From NCBI RefSeq assembly GCF_015999265.1, contig NZ_JAEAGR010000009.1:78327-142326 (forward strand): a DNA stretch of 64,000 nucleotides, read 5' to 3'. A model generated the notes under the pieces. It saw only the letters and a program-made list of their open reading frames with translations, did not search any database and was not told the DNA's origin. Of this stretch, positions 50,022-60,020 are shown piece after piece. Position 1 is the first letter of the stretch; each line of letters starts with the position of its first letter. The position numbers were made by a program, and so were the translations under genes. This stretch comes from Mobilitalea sibirica. Its GTDB lineage: Bacteria > Bacillota > Clostridia > Lachnospirales > Lachnospiraceae.

Positions 50022-50666
50022 ATGAAGGTTATTATGTTAGGAGCGCCCGGTGCTGGTAAAGGTACACAGGCAAAAAGATTGGCAGCAAAATATGGTATAC
50101 CGCATATTTCTACCGGAGATATCTTCCGTGCTAATATTAAAGAACAGACAGAGCTTGGAAAGAAAGCTAAGGTTTATATGGATCAGGGACTTTTGGTTCC
50201 GGATGAGCTGGTAGTTGATTTAGTTGTGGACCGTTTTAAAAACCCGGATTGCGAGAAGGGCTATGTCCTTGATGGATTTCCGAGAACAATTCCTCAGGCA
50301 AAGGCACTTGATGAAGCATTAGCTAAGCATAATGATGCGATTGAATTTGCCATTGATGTAGATGTTCCCGACTCCAATATTATCAGCAGAATGGCAGGAA
50401 GAAGAGCCTGTGTAAACTGCGGAGGTACCTATCATGTAGTTACCATACCTCCCAAAAAAGAAGGTATTTGTGATGTATGCGGTGGAGAACTGATCTTACG
50501 TGAGGATGATAAACCGGAGACAGTAGAAAAACGTCTTAAGGTATATCATGAGCAGACCCAGCCTCTGATTGATTATTATCAGAATAAGGGCGTTTTAAAA
50601 TCCGTAGACGGAACCAGACATATGGATGATGTATTTGCTGATATCGTTAATATAGTAGAAGCTTAA
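50022..50666 (+). CDS. adk: Adenylate kinase
   Basis: A 214-residue kinase that interconverts ATP + AMP and 2 ADP. The P-loop is GAPGAGKGTQ (residues 7-16), with DGFPRT in the core. The long LID carries four cysteines (CVNCGG ... CDVCGG), the zinc-binding form common in Gram-positives. It follows secY, and precedes map and infA, in the usual order. Confidence 0.97.
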   Translation: MKVIMLGAPGAGKGTQAKRLAAKYGIPHISTGDIFRANIKEQTELGKKAKVYMDQGLLVPDELVVDLVVDRFKNPDCEKGYVLDGFPRTIPQAKALDEALAKHNDAIEFAIDVDVPDSNIISRMAGRRACVNCGGTYHVVTIPPKKEGICDVCGGELILREDDKPETVEKRLKVYHEQTQPLIDYYQNKGVLKSVDGTRHMDDVFADIVNIVEA

Positions 50667-50784
50667 GCAGTAACAGCGTAGAATAAAGATGGATTCTTTT
50701 TATATAAGACAAGGGAATTATGTATTTACCATAAATTCATCTTGTCTCACATAGTTAACGGGAATGGAAAGGTGTGTATGTAAG

Positions 50785-51543
50785 ATGTCAATTAGTATCA
50801 AGTCAGAGAAAGAAATCGAATTAATGCGGGAAGCAGGACGTATTCTGGCAAAAGTACATGAAGAACTTACAGATCTTGTCCGCCCGGGTATTACTACACT
50901 TGAAATAGATAAAAAGTGTTATGAGATTATCAAAAGCTATGGTTGTATTCCTTCTTTCCTTAATTATAACGGATACCCGGCATCTGTTTGTATTTCCATC
51001 AATCAGGAAGTGGTACATGGAATCCCAAGCAAGAAGAGAATTCTTCGTGAAGGAGATATTGTCAGCTTGGACTGTGGAGTTATATATGAAGGATTTCACT
51101 CTGATGCGGCACGAACGTTACCGGTAGGAGAGATAACCAAAGAAGCGAAGCAGTTAATCGATGTGACACAGCAAAGTTTCTATAAAGGTATTAAATTTGC
51201 AAAAGCCGGTAATCATTTACATGAGATATCAGAGGCTATACAAAATTATGTGGAAAGCTATGGTTTTTCTGTAGTTAGAGATTTGGTGGGACATGGAATC
51301 GGTAGAAATCTTCATGAAGAACCGCAGATACCAAATTTCAAGCAAAAGCGAAGGGGACCGAAGCTGGAGGTCGGTATGACCTTAGCGATAGAACCCATGA
51401 TAAATGCCGGACGATATGATGTATATTGGGCAGAGGACGATTGGACAGTAGTTACAGCAGACGGATCATTGTCAGCACATTATGAAAATACAGTTCTTAT
51501 CACAGACAACGAACCGGAGCTGTTAACAATACTTAAGGCATAA
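50785..51543 (+). CDS. map: Methionine aminopeptidase, type I
   Basis: A 252-residue metalloprotease that removes N-terminal Met. Ligands are visible in LDCGVIYEGFHSDAAR, GHGIGRNLHEEP and LAIEPM. ATG 50785 (MSISIKSEKEIELMREAG) matches the family start; an ATG at 50764 would add seven odd residues. Confidence 0.95.
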   Translation: MSISIKSEKEIELMREAGRILAKVHEELTDLVRPGITTLEIDKKCYEIIKSYGCIPSFLNYNGYPASVCISINQEVVHGIPSKKRILREGDIVSLDCGVIYEGFHSDAARTLPVGEITKEAKQLIDVTQQSFYKGIKFAKAGNHLHEISEAIQNYVESYGFSVVRDLVGHGIGRNLHEEPQIPNFKQKRRGPKLEVGMTLAIEPMINAGRYDVYWAEDDWTVVTADGSLSAHYENTVLITDNEPELLTILKA

Positions 51544-51558
51544 GATTTGGTGCAGAAT

Positions 51559-51843
51559 ATGAAAGATTTTATAATCGGGGCTTTTGTCTTATCCAAGGCC
51601 GGAAGAGACTCGGGCAAATGCTATGTAATATTTCATATAGAGAATGAATATGTATATTTAGTGGACGGCAAGTTTAGAATGATTGACCGACCGAAAAAGA
51701 AAAAAAAGAAACATGTGGAGATGTTTTCTTATATAAACCAGGATCTGGTTGATAAAGTAAACAGTAAAACAGTAAAAAACGAAGAAATAAAAAGAGGTAT
51801 TAAATTGATGCAAAATGTAAATTCAAGTAAGGAGGTTGAGTAA
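51559..51843 (+). CDS. KOW-domain RNA-binding protein (L14e-like)
   Basis: A 94-residue basic protein. The N-terminus [20 protein letters not shown] resembles the KOW/L14e fold, followed by a Lys-rich PKKKKKKH stretch. Such a gene between map and infA is common in Clostridia; it has been described only as a KOW-domain RNA-binding protein. The ribosome binding site is weak, and TTG 51547 or GTG 51550 are possible starts. infA overlaps its stop by one base. Confidence 0.8.
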   Translation: MKDFIIGAFVLSKAGRDSGKCYVIFHIENEYVYLVDGKFRMIDRPKKKKKKHVEMFSYINQDLVDKVNSKTVKNEEIKRGIKLMQNVNSSKEVE

Positions 51844-52061
51844 TGTCAAAGACCGATGTTGTTGAAATCGAAGGTACTGTAATAGAGAAGTTACCGAATG
51901 CAATGTTTCAGGTAGAACTGGAAAACGGACATAGAGTGCTGGCACATATCAGTGGAAAGCTTCGTATGAACTTTATTAAGATAGTACCCGGTGATAAGGT
52001 AACTTTAGAGTTATCCCCATATGATTTAACCAAAGGTAGAATTATCTGGCGTGACAAATAA
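51843..52061 (+). CDS. infA: Translation initiation factor IF-1
   Basis: A 72-residue S1-fold protein ([38 protein letters not shown]). It occupies the A site during initiation. The start overlaps the preceding stop in TAATG. Confidence 0.97.
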   Translation: MSKTDVVEIEGTVIEKLPNAMFQVELENGHRVLAHISGKLRMNFIKIVPGDKVTLELSPYDLTKGRIIWRDK

Positions 52062-52137
52062 TTAATCAAATTACATGAATACATGATATATGGATTGCTA
52101 TGCAATTCGTGTTAAAAACTATTCTTAAAAATAGTGC

Positions 52138-52166
52138 TTGCTATTATATTTCTGCGGTGATATAAT
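52138..52166 (+). promoter_or_regulatory. Internal promoter before rpmJ
   Basis: TTGCTA at 52138-52143 and TATAAT at 52161-52166 are separated by 17 nt, with a TG extended -10. It could drive rpmJ and the alpha operon separately from the spc operon. Confidence 0.6.
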
Positions 52167-52200
52167 AGTAAACGGACTTTTTTGAAAGGGGTGAATTACT

Positions 52201-52314
52201 GTGAAAGTAAGGTCATCAGTGAAACCAATTTGTGAGAAATGCAAAATCATTAAAAGAAAGGGTAGTATCAGAGTGATCTGTGAAAACCCTAAACACAAAC
52301 AAAGACAAGGCTAA
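52201..52314 (+). CDS. rpmJ: 50S ribosomal protein L36
   Basis: A 37-residue zinc-ribbon protein: [20 protein letters not shown], then [19 protein letters not shown]2-C plus C and H bind zinc. The start is GTG 52201 after AAAGGGG. Confidence 0.97.
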   Translation: MKVRSSVKPICEKCKIIKRKGSIRVICENPKHKQRQG

Positions 52315-52379
52315 TTTACAATAGATCGGTTGCCGCATAGGCCCACTGTTGTTTCATATAATCTAGTTCTTGCTTTTTG

Positions 52380-52640
52380 TGTTACAATCATCTGCTAATC
52401 ACAGCAGAACATTGTGATATTGTGGATAAAGCGACCCAGATGTACCACTTGAGCGACTTTAAAAAGTTACATCAACGAACTTAAGGTATCGTTTGGTTTC
52501 AAGTGAGTTTAAGGGATTGCTTCTATCTTAAGAACCGTGCCGTCATCACGGAACTTAGCAAACTTGTTGATTGTCTTGTTTGTTACAATTTAAAGCGGCT
52601 GTCGTAATGACACGCTCGGCTGGTTTGTCATTACGGAATT
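52380..52640 (+). promoter_or_regulatory. Structured leader of the alpha operon (rpsM)
   Basis: The 364-nt gap before rpsM has a TCTGCT/AGCAGA hairpin (52390-52407) and a larger CACTTGA/TCAAGTG pairing (52446-52505). A CCGTG/CACGG hairpin lies near 52535-52551, and a 10-bp CGTAATGACA/TGTCATTACG stem at 52603-52635. This suggests an autoregulated leader. The ligand protein (S4 is known to act on alpha operons elsewhere) is inference. Confidence 0.5.
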
Positions 52641-52678
52641 ATCAAAAACAATAAAATTTTTGGAGGTGTATTGAGCAC

Positions 52679-53047
52679 ATGGCTCGTATCAGTGGTGTAG
52701 ATTTACCAAGAGAGAAACGTGTTGAAATCGGACTTACTTACATTTATGGTATCGGTAGAGTAAGTGCGAATCGTATTCTTGCTGCGGCAAATGTTAATCC
52801 TGACACCCGTGTCAGAGATTTAACAGATGAAGAAGTGGGCAGAATTCGTGATGTAATTGATGAGACCCAACAAGTTGAAGGTGATCTCAGAAGAGAAATC
52901 GCTCTTAATATTAAGAGATTACAGGAAATCGGATGCTATAGAGGTATCCGTCATAGAAAAGGACTTCCGGTTCGTGGTCAGAAAACTAAGACCAATGCAA
53001 GAACAAGAAAAGGTCCAAGAAGAACCGTTGCTAACAAGAAGAAGTAA
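52679..53047 (+). CDS. rpsM: 30S ribosomal protein S13
   Basis: A 122-residue S13: [32 protein letters not shown], and the basic tail [20 protein letters not shown]. It contacts the P-site tRNA in the 30S head. First gene of the alpha operon. Confidence 0.97.
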   Translation: MARISGVDLPREKRVEIGLTYIYGIGRVSANRILAAANVNPDTRVRDLTDEEVGRIRDVIDETQQVEGDLRREIALNIKRLQEIGCYRGIRHRKGLPVRGQKTKTNARTRKGPRRTVANKKK

Positions 53048-53149
53048 TTAGTATTGAACCGCAACAAATAATAATAAGAAGAATAAGACTATGTTCGGAT
53101 ATATTTATTCGGACAATGAGTAATTAAATCCAATAGGAGGGTTTGTTAA

Positions 53150-53551
53150 ATGGCTAAGAAAATAGCAGCAGCAAAAAAAGTGACAAAGAAGCGTGTGAAA
53201 AAGAACGTCGATCGTGGACAGGCACACATTCAGTCATCTTTTAACAATACAATTGTTACGCTGACAGATGCAGAAGGAAATGCTCTTTCTTGGGCTAGTG
53301 CCGGTGGATTAGGCTTCAGAGGTTCAAGAAAATCAACTCCTTACGCAGCGCAGATGGCAGCTGAGACAGCAGCAAAAGCAGCACTTGTTCATGGATTGAA
53401 ATCCGTTGAAGTTATGGTTAAGGGCCCCGGTTCAGGCAGGGAAGCAGCAATTCGTGCGCTTCAAGCATGCGGAATTGAAGTAACAAGTATCAGGGATGTA
53501 ACACCGGTTCCTCATAACGGTTGTCGTCCGCCAAAACGCAGAAGAGTCTGA
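53150..53551 (+). CDS. rpsK: 30S ribosomal protein S11
   Basis: A 133-residue S11 with [20 protein letters not shown] and the C-terminal [18 protein letters not shown]. It shapes the E-site platform. Confidence 0.97.
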   Translation: MAKKIAAAKKVTKKRVKKNVDRGQAHIQSSFNNTIVTLTDAEGNALSWASAGGLGFRGSRKSTPYAAQMAAETAAKAALVHGLKSVEVMVKGPGSGREAAIRALQACGIEVTSIRDVTPVPHNGCRPPKRRRV

Positions 53552-53569
53552 TAGGAGGTATAGAGAACA

Positions 53570-54166
53570 ATGGCTAGAGATATGAGTCCAGTTTTAAAGA
53601 AATGTAGATCCCTTGGTCTGGAGCCTGCTTATTTAGGTATCGATAAGAAATCTAACAGAGCATTTTCTAGAGCTGGGAAAAAGACCAGTGAATATGGTTT
53701 ACAATTAAGAGAAAAGCAAAAAGCTAAATTTATCTATGGTATGTTAGAGAAACCTTTCAGAAACTTATTCGCAAGAGCGCAGAAGATGAAGAATGGTACA
53801 GCAGGTGAAAACCTGATGACTCTGTTAGAGCTTAGACTTGACAATGTAATGTTCCGTATGGGCTATGGTAGAACCAGAAAAGAAGCAAGACAGATCGTAG
53901 ATCATAAGCATGTATTAGTTAACGGCAGATGTGTGAACATTCCATCCTACACATTAAAAGCCGGTGATACAATTGAAATTAAAGAAAAATTTAAAAATAC
54001 ACAGAGATATAAGGATATCTTTGAGGTAACTGACGGAAGAACTGTACCTGCATGGCTTGAAGCAAATCATGAAGCGCATACAGGTGTTGTCAAGGAAATT
54101 CCTACAAGAGACCAGATTGATGTTCCGGTTAACGAAGTATTAATTGTCGAGTTGTATTCCAAATAA
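53570..54166 (+). CDS. rpsD: 30S ribosomal protein S4
   Basis: A 198-residue S4. The N-terminal region lacks the four-cysteine zinc motif (it has only one Cys near KKCRSLG), so this is the zinc-free form. The S4 RNA-binding domain lies near RQIVDHKHVLVNGRCVNIPS. It is a primary 16S binder and an autoregulator in many bacteria. Confidence 0.97.
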   Translation: MARDMSPVLKKCRSLGLEPAYLGIDKKSNRAFSRAGKKTSEYGLQLREKQKAKFIYGMLEKPFRNLFARAQKMKNGTAGENLMTLLELRLDNVMFRMGYGRTRKEARQIVDHKHVLVNGRCVNIPSYTLKAGDTIEIKEKFKNTQRYKDIFEVTDGRTVPAWLEANHEAHTGVVKEIPTRDQIDVPVNEVLIVELYSK

Positions 54167-54257
54167 TTAAATTATTTTGTTTAATAGAAAATCGGCATAA
54201 CTTATTTTCTGTTAACATGAATATCCAACTCAAAATACCCAGAAGGAGGGTCCTGTT

Positions 54258-55217
54258 GTGTTTGATTTTGAAAAACCCAAAATAGAGATTGCAGAAATTT
54301 CCGAAGATAAGAAGTTTGGACGTTTTGTGGTAGAACCACTGGAGAGAGGTTATGGTACAACTCTGGGGAATTCACTCAGAAGAATCATGCTTTCATCTTT
54401 ACCCGGTTCTGCTGTAAGTCAAATTAAGATTGACGGTGTTGTTCATGAATTTAGCGTTGTTCCCGGAGTTAAGGAAGATGTAACTGAAGTTATCATGAAC
54501 ATTAAAAGCTTAGCAATCAAGAACACAAGCGATACGAACGAACCAAAGACCGCATATATTGAGGCTGAAGGTGAAGTAGTAGTGACAGCAGGGGATATAC
54601 AGGCTGACCCGGATATCGAGATACTCAATCCTGATCAAGTGATTGCAACCTTATGCGGTGGTCCGGATAGCAGATTATATATGGAACTGACTATTACCAA
54701 CGGTAGAGGCTATGTCAGTGCAGATAAGAATAAAAATGATGATCTGCCAATCGGTGTAATTCCGATTGACTCCATCTATACTCCGGTTGAACGTGTCAAC
54801 CTTTCCGTTGAAAATACCCGTGTAGGTCAAATCACTGATTTTGATAAACTCACACTGGATGTATACACGAATGGAACGCTTGTACCGGATGAGGCTGTTA
54901 GCTTAGCGGCAAAGGTTCTAAGTGAACATCTGAATTCCTTTATTGATTTATCTGAAAATGCAAAGACCGCAGAAATTATGGTTGAAAAAGAGGATAATGA
55001 AAAAGAAAAGGTACTTGAGATGAACATAGACGAATTAGAATTATCTGTTCGTTCTTATAATTGCTTAAAGAGAGCCGGTATCAATACCGTAGAAGAGCTT
55101 ACCAACAAGACGGCAGAAGATATGATGAAAGTAAGAAATCTTGGACGTAAGTCTTTAGAGGAAGTTCTGGCAAAATTAAAGGAGCTTGGTTTATCACTGA
55201 ACCAAAGCGATGACTAA
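54258..55217 (+). CDS. rpoA: RNA polymerase subunit alpha
   Basis: A 319-residue alpha subunit. The N-terminal dimerisation domain carries [20 protein letters not shown] and [13 protein letters not shown] flexible linker leads to the C-terminal domain, with [20 protein letters not shown] and [20 protein letters not shown]. The start is GTG 54258 with GGAGGG upstream. Confidence 0.97.
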   Translation: MFDFEKPKIEIAEISEDKKFGRFVVEPLERGYGTTLGNSLRRIMLSSLPGSAVSQIKIDGVVHEFSVVPGVKEDVTEVIMNIKSLAIKNTSDTNEPKTAYIEAEGEVVVTAGDIQADPDIEILNPDQVIATLCGGPDSRLYMELTITNGRGYVSADKNKNDDLPIGVIPIDSIYTPVERVNLSVENTRVGQITDFDKLTLDVYTNGTLVPDEAVSLAAKVLSEHLNSFIDLSENAKTAEIMVEKEDNEKEKVLEMNIDELELSVRSYNCLKRAGINTVEELTNKTAEDMMKVRNLGRKSLEEVLAKLKELGLSLNQSDD

Positions 55218-55264
55218 TAGATTTCATGAGCTTTAAAGCAGAATGATTCAAAGGAGGGAATGAA

Positions 55265-55801
55265 ATGGCAGGTTATAGAAAGCTTGGAAGAACTGCGAGC
55301 CAGAGAAAGGCTTTGCTGAGAAACCAGGTGACAAATTTATTATACAACGGTAAAATTGTTACAACTGAAGCCAAAGCAAAGGAAATTCGCAGAATAGCTG
55401 AAGGCATGATTGCACTTGCTGTTAAGGAAAAAGATAATTTCCAGACCGTTACGGTAACGACGAAAGTTGCTCGTAAAGATAAAGACGGTAAAAGAGTAAA
55501 GGAAGTTGTTGATGGCAAGAAAGTTACTGTTTTTGATAACGTAGAAAAAACCATCAAAAAAGACAGCGCTAGTCGTCTTCATGCTAGAAAGCAGATGATG
55601 AAGGTTCTTTACTCAGTTACGGAAGTACCCACTGAAAATGCAGGTAAGAAAAGAAATACAAAATCCATCAACTTATCCGATAAGTTATTCGATGAGATTG
55701 CACCCAAGTATGCAAACCGCAATGGTGGTTATACCAGAATCGTAAAAATCGGACCACGTAAGGGCGATGCAGCTATGGAAGTATTAATTGAATTAGTGTA
55801 A
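55265..55801 (+). CDS. rplQ: 50S ribosomal protein L17 with internal insertion
   Basis: A 178-residue L17, against about 115-130 in E. coli and Bacillus. The conserved N-terminus ([20 protein letters not shown]) and C-terminus ([20 protein letters not shown]) are intact. Between them are about 55 extra, very basic residues ([20 protein letters not shown] and following). Similar insertions are known in some Clostridia. It ends the alpha operon. Confidence 0.95.
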   Translation: MAGYRKLGRTASQRKALLRNQVTNLLYNGKIVTTEAKAKEIRRIAEGMIALAVKEKDNFQTVTVTTKVARKDKDGKRVKEVVDGKKVTVFDNVEKTIKKDSASRLHARKQMMKVLYSVTEVPTENAGKKRNTKSINLSDKLFDEIAPKYANRNGGYTRIVKIGPRKGDAAMEVLIELV

Positions 55802-55819
55802 ATCACAATAGTAACAACA

Positions 55820-55855
55820 AGGGGACGTAGCTTTTATAAGTGACGTCCTCTTTTT
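55820..55855 (+). terminator. Terminator after rplQ
   Basis: AGGGGACGT pairs with ACGTCCTCT (one wobble), followed by five T residues. Confidence 0.85.
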
Positions 55856-55910
55856 ACAAACCGGGTATTATTATTCATGTACATGTGTCTGATATATTAT
55901 ATAATTCTTA

Positions 55911-56100
55911 TTTGCCTTTACCAACCATCGCGATACTTTTTACAAGCCATAGAGCGTATGATAATGATGTCCATTGGAACAGCATCATCAATGTGTCTTA
56001 AAAAAGTATAAGCCCCTCGGTTGGCCTGATCTTAACGAACTAGAGGTTCGTTGTAAAAATTATATAGCACACCAGTCACATGGGATATATATTATGAATA
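55911..56100. repeat. RNA-like repeat, copy 1
   Basis: First copy of a unit of about 190 nt. CCAACC near 55921 can pair with GGTTGG near 56019. A hairpin with the loop CCATTGGA lies near 55965-55990 (ATGATG/CATCAT stem). It is followed by the conserved block GTTGGCCTGAT and a hairpin AACGAAC/GTTCGTT near 56034-56052, then TTGTAAAAA. See copy 2 for the shared parts. Confidence 0.7.
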
Positions 56101-56125
56101 CGCTTATGTTTATATATTCGTAATG

Positions 56126-56316
56126 TGGCCTTTCCCAACTTTCGGGATGTTTCTTATAAGCCTCAAAGATAAAAATGCTGGCCATTGGACCAGCATTTTT
56201 ATCCGAGTCTTAAACGAAATATAAACACCCTTGGTTGGCCTGATTTAAACGAACCAGAGGTTCATTGTAAAAAACATATACAGCCTCACAAAAATGGGAT
56301 ATACTTATGCATATAA
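56126..56316. repeat. RNA-like repeat, copy 2
   Basis: Second copy. It shares with copy 1 the CCAAC/GTTGG pairing, the CCATTGGA loop, the GTTGGCCTGAT block, the GAAC-AGAGGTTC hairpin, TTGTAAAAA and GGGATATA. The central stem here is AAAAATGCTGG/CCAGCATTTTT, different in sequence from copy 1 but in the same place. That conserved-loop, changed-stem pattern argues for selection on RNA structure. Confidence 0.7.
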
Positions 56317-56324
56317 TAATTATC

Positions 56325-56400
56325 TATAAACAAACTTCAAGATGCTTTTGCAAGCTACAAGCAAATGGTAGTGTTGTGCTTTGAAATATAGTATATATAC
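56325..56400. repeat. RNA-like repeat, degraded or partial copy 3
   Basis: CAAACTTCAAGATGCTTTT and CAAGC at the start align with the first 50 or so nt of copies 1 and 2. The central loop and the GTTGGCCTGAT block are not found, so this copy is partial. The rest of the gap to 56665 is AT-rich, with a weak promoter (TATAAT at 56508-56513). Confidence 0.5.
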
Positions 56401-56665
56401 TATGTTGATATATCAAAAGTTTAAGAAATCTACTTGTAATAATAGGAATTACAGTATATGATACATTATGAGTTTTCTTTTGTTTTGAAGAATATTTATC
56501 TTATTATATAATATGGTAATCCACCCTTATTAAAAGAGGTTTCTGAAAAGCTTTTTAGTTAGGAGATGCGTATAAGCTTTATTAATGGCTTTTGGACGAA
56601 AGTAAATAATTAAATCCTTATTTCTGACGTTGGAGGGCTGAAAATCGTCCATAGGGAGGTTTGGG

Positions 56666-57190
56666 ATGTACTTAGAAGAGAACGGATTGGTAATTAGAGT
56701 AGCTCAAACGAAAGATGCAGCTACCCTATGCAGATGGTGGAATGATGGTAGTGTCATGGCACACGCAGGATTTCCAAAAGGACTTGGAACTACCACAGAA
56801 GAGATAATAATGAAAATAAGTCAGGACACGGAATTTAATCGTAGGCTGATTTTAGAATATAATAGGACTTTAATTGGCGAGATGAGTTATCGCACAGTAG
56901 AAAAGCAAATTGCCGAAATAGGGATAAAAATATGTGAAGCCTCGCAGCAAGAGAAAGGTTTAGGAACCAGATACTTAATGATGCTCATTCGTTACTTATT
57001 TCATGAGAGGAATTACATAAAGATTCTATTAGATACGAATCTGAATAATAAAAGAGCCCAGCATGTATATGAAAAGATTGGGTTTCAAAAGATAGGAATT
57101 AGGGAAAATGCTTGGAAAGACCAGATGGGAGAGTACCAGACAGCGGTTGATTATGAATTGACAAAAGACTTATTCTTAGATAAAAAGTAA
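56666..57190 (+). CDS. GNAT-family N-acetyltransferase
   Basis: A 174-residue acetyltransferase resembling RimJ/RimL and aminoglycoside 6'-type enzymes. It has VIRVAQTKDAATLCRWWNDG at the start, the acetyl-CoA region QQEKGLGTRYLMMLIRYLF and a closing NKRAQHVYEKIGFQKIGIRE. The substrate is unknown. A drug target cannot be inferred from this. GGGAGG precedes the ATG. It stands directly downstream of the RNA-like repeats. Confidence 0.85.
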   Translation: MYLEENGLVIRVAQTKDAATLCRWWNDGSVMAHAGFPKGLGTTTEEIIMKISQDTEFNRRLILEYNRTLIGEMSYRTVEKQIAEIGIKICEASQQEKGLGTRYLMMLIRYLFHERNYIKILLDTNLNNKRAQHVYEKIGFQKIGIRENAWKDQMGEYQTAVDYELTKDLFLDKK

Positions 57191-57317
57191 GTATATTAAA
57201 GTATATTACGAAAATAGTACTTATAAATTATTGGAAATGAAAATTAAACCAATAAAGATAATAGATTGATATCAATTACTATGATTATGTTTAAATCATA
57301 TGGGAAGAGGATTTGGT

Positions 57318-58172
57318 ATGGAAATGATTAAAGTAGAAGATCTGGCATTTGAATATATCAGGCGTGACGAAGACGGGAATGTTGAATCCATTAACCGGGC
57401 TATTGATGGTGTAACGATTGATGTTAAAAAAGGTGATTTTGTCGCTATTTTAGGTGCAAACGGCTCAGGGAAGTCCACCCTTGCCAAACATATCAATGCA
57501 ATCCTTTATCCTACAGAAGGAATAGTATGGGTAAACGGGATGGATACCAAGGATGATAAAAACCTTTGGGATATAAGGCAGACTGCAGGCATGGTATTTC
57601 AGAATCCGGATAATCAGATTATTGCTACGGTAGTGGAGGAAGATGTAGGTTTTGGACCAGAGAATCTGGGAATTCCCTCAAAGGAAATCTGGGAGCGGGT
57701 AGAAAAAAGCTTGGAGGCTGTCGGGATGCTGGAATATCGTACCCATTCCCCGAATAAGCTTTCCGGTGGGCAAAAGCAAAGAGTTGCCATAGCAGGTATC
57801 ATGGCAATGAAACCGGCGTGTATCGTTCTTGATGAGCCTACTGCCATGCTTGATCCAGACGGAAGAAAAGAAGTAATCTCTACCGTGAGAACATTAAATA
57901 AGAAAGAAAAGGTTACTGTCTTACTTATCACTCATCATATGGATGAAGTAATTTATGCAGACAGAGTGATTGTAATGAATGAAGGTCATGTAGTTATGCA
58001 GGGCACCCCGAAAGAAATTTTTTCAAGGGTGGATGAAGTAAAAAGCTATCGTCTAGATGTTCCACAGGTGACAGAGTTAGCATATGAGCTAACAAAAGCA
58101 GGACTTAATCTGCCGGAGGGGATCTTGTCCGTGGAGGAATTTGTAACCGCATTAAATCAATTAAGCAGGTGA
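57318..58172 (+). CDS. ecfA1: ECF transporter ATPase EcfA1
   Basis: A 284-residue ABC ATPase. Walker A is GANGSGKST (residues 46-54), the signature is [13 protein letters not shown] and Walker B is [13 protein letters not shown]. The energy-coupling factor module imports vitamins or metals with swappable S components. I start at ATG 57318 with AAGAGG upstream. Its stop overlaps the ribosome binding site of ecfA2. Confidence 0.95.
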   Translation: MEMIKVEDLAFEYIRRDEDGNVESINRAIDGVTIDVKKGDFVAILGANGSGKSTLAKHINAILYPTEGIVWVNGMDTKDDKNLWDIRQTAGMVFQNPDNQIIATVVEEDVGFGPENLGIPSKEIWERVEKSLEAVGMLEYRTHSPNKLSGGQKQRVAIAGIMAMKPACIVLDEPTAMLDPDGRKEVISTVRTLNKKEKVTVLLITHHMDEVIYADRVIVMNEGHVVMQGTPKEIFSRVDEVKSYRLDVPQVTELAYELTKAGLNLPEGILSVEEFVTALNQLSR

Positions 58173-58177
58173 TAAAA

Positions 58178-59026
58178 ATGCAGATTATATTTGATAAGAT
58201 AAATTATGTATACAGTAGCGGCACTGCGTTCGAGCGTCATGCCATTAAGGATATCAATTTAACAATTCATAAAGGTGAATTTGTTGGTTTGATAGGTCAT
58301 ACCGGTTCAGGTAAGTCCACCTTAATTCAACATATGAACGGCTTGATAAAAGCAACGAGCGGCCATATCTATTTTAATGGACTGGATATCTATGACCAGG
58401 ATTATAAGCTTCGGGAGCTTAGAAGCAAGGTTGGACTGGTGTTTCAATATCCGGAGCATCAGCTGTTTGAAACCAGTGTGTTTAAGGATGTCAATTATGG
58501 ACCGAAAAACCTTGGACTGGATAAACTTGAGGCTGAAGTTCGTACCTATGAGGCTCTTAAAATGGTTGGGATTGGTGAAGAACTTTGGGATGCTTCACCT
58601 TTTGAGCTATCCGGAGGTCAGAAAAGGCGGGTTGCGATTGCGGGAATATTGGCTATGAAACCGGAGGTTCTTATCTTAGATGAGCCCACTGCCGGTTTAG
58701 ATCCCAGAGGTCGGGATGATATTCTGGAGCAGATATCCGTGCTTCATAAAGAAAGTGGTATGACCATAATCTTAGTAACTCATAGTATGGAGGATGTAGC
58801 GAATTATGTGGATAGAATCCTTGTAATGAATCAGGGTAGCTTAGTTATGGATGAGCCGACAAAAACGGTATTTTCTCGTTATAAAGAACTGGAACAGATG
58901 CATCTGGCTGCGCCCCAGGTAACTTATATTATGAATGCATTAAAACAAGAAGGTTTTCACGTGGCGACCGATATAACGACGGTCAATGAAGCGAAATTAG
59001 AAATTTTAAAAGAATTGAAGAAATAA
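58178..59026 (+). CDS. ecfA2: ECF transporter ATPase EcfA2
   Basis: A 282-residue partner ATPase: Walker A GHTGSGKST (residues 40-48), signature LSGGQKRRVAIAG, Walker B VLILDEPTAGLDP. It pairs with EcfA1 and EcfT. The start is ATG 58178, with AGGTG six nt upstream. Confidence 0.95.
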   Translation: MQIIFDKINYVYSSGTAFERHAIKDINLTIHKGEFVGLIGHTGSGKSTLIQHMNGLIKATSGHIYFNGLDIYDQDYKLRELRSKVGLVFQYPEHQLFETSVFKDVNYGPKNLGLDKLEAEVRTYEALKMVGIGEELWDASPFELSGGQKRRVAIAGILAMKPEVLILDEPTAGLDPRGRDDILEQISVLHKESGMTIILVTHSMEDVANYVDRILVMNQGSLVMDEPTKTVFSRYKELEQMHLAAPQVTYIMNALKQEGFHVATDITTVNEAKLEILKELKK

Positions 59027-59208
59027 AGATAACAGGAATATGTGATTATCATCCGATATTAAGCGAATGTGAGTCGGCTTTCTATCATTGTTTCATAATC
59101 TTTTTACTAATACAATCGATATAAGTTCATCATTATGAAAAAAAGAAACATGATATAAAATCTGAGATAGTTAAGATATATTTTTAAGACCGGGAAAGTG
59201 AGTATATT

Positions 59209-60018
59209 ATGATACGAGATATAACAATTGGACAATATTATCCTGCAAACTCCGTGATCCATCGCCTTGACCCGAGGCTTAAATTGGTGGGAACATTTTT
59301 ATTCATAATCTCTTTGTTTACGTTTAATACCTTTTATGGTTATATAGCAGTAACTCTATTCCTGGTTTCCGTAATCAAAGTTTCCAAGGTTCCGTTCCGT
59401 TTTATAGCCAGGGGATTAAAGGCGGTAGTGGTTATACTTTTATTTACGGTTACATTTAACCTGTTTTTAACGCCTGGAGATCCTATTTTTAAGCTGGGTT
59501 TCTTAAAAATAACCAGAGAAGGTCTGCGGTTTGCTGCGTTCATGGGTATAAGGCTTATGTTCTTAATTCTTGGTTCTTCCCTGATGACCTTTACAACAAC
59601 GCCTAATCAATTAACAGATGGTCTGGAAAAGCTTTTATGGCCCCTCAGGCATATTAAGGTTCCCGTGCATGAGATAGCCATGATGATGTCCATAGCCCTT
59701 CGTTTCATTCCTATTCTATTGGAAGAGACGGATAAGATTATGAAAGCTCAGATGGCAAGAGGCGCTGATTTTGAAAGTGGAGGTATCCTTAAGCGGGCGA
59801 AGAGTTTAATACCTTTATTGGTACCTTTATTTGTATCAGCTTTCCGAAGAGCTAATGATTTGGCTATGGCAATGGAAGCCAGATGTTATCGGGGCGGAGA
59901 AGGAAGAACGAAGATGAAACCGCTTCGCTACCATGGTCGGGATTATGTGGCATATCTTATTCTGTTACTATATATTGCAATCTTGATTACGGTTCGCATA
60001 CTGGAAGGATTGTTATAA
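59209..60018 (+). CDS. ecfT: ECF transporter transmembrane subunit EcfT
   Basis: A 269-residue protein with about five to six membrane helices and the coupling-helix motifs MARGADF and AMEARCYRGG, diagnostic of EcfT. No S component gene is in the window, so the substrate cannot be told. It is separated from ecfA2 by 182 nt and followed at once by truA. Confidence 0.95.
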   Translation: MIRDITIGQYYPANSVIHRLDPRLKLVGTFLFIISLFTFNTFYGYIAVTLFLVSVIKVSKVPFRFIARGLKAVVVILLFTVTFNLFLTPGDPIFKLGFLKITREGLRFAAFMGIRLMFLILGSSLMTFTTTPNQLTDGLEKLLWPLRHIKVPVHEIAMMMSIALRFIPILLEETDKIMKAQMARGADFESGGILKRAKSLIPLLVPLFVSAFRRANDLAMAMEARCYRGGEGRTKMKPLRYHGRDYVAYLILLLYIAILITVRILEGLL

Positions 60019-60020
60019 TT

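Noticed and set aside
56666..57190. An antibiotic-resistance role for the acetyltransferase
   Set aside because: The GNAT fold alone does not give the substrate; no specific resistance motif was identified.
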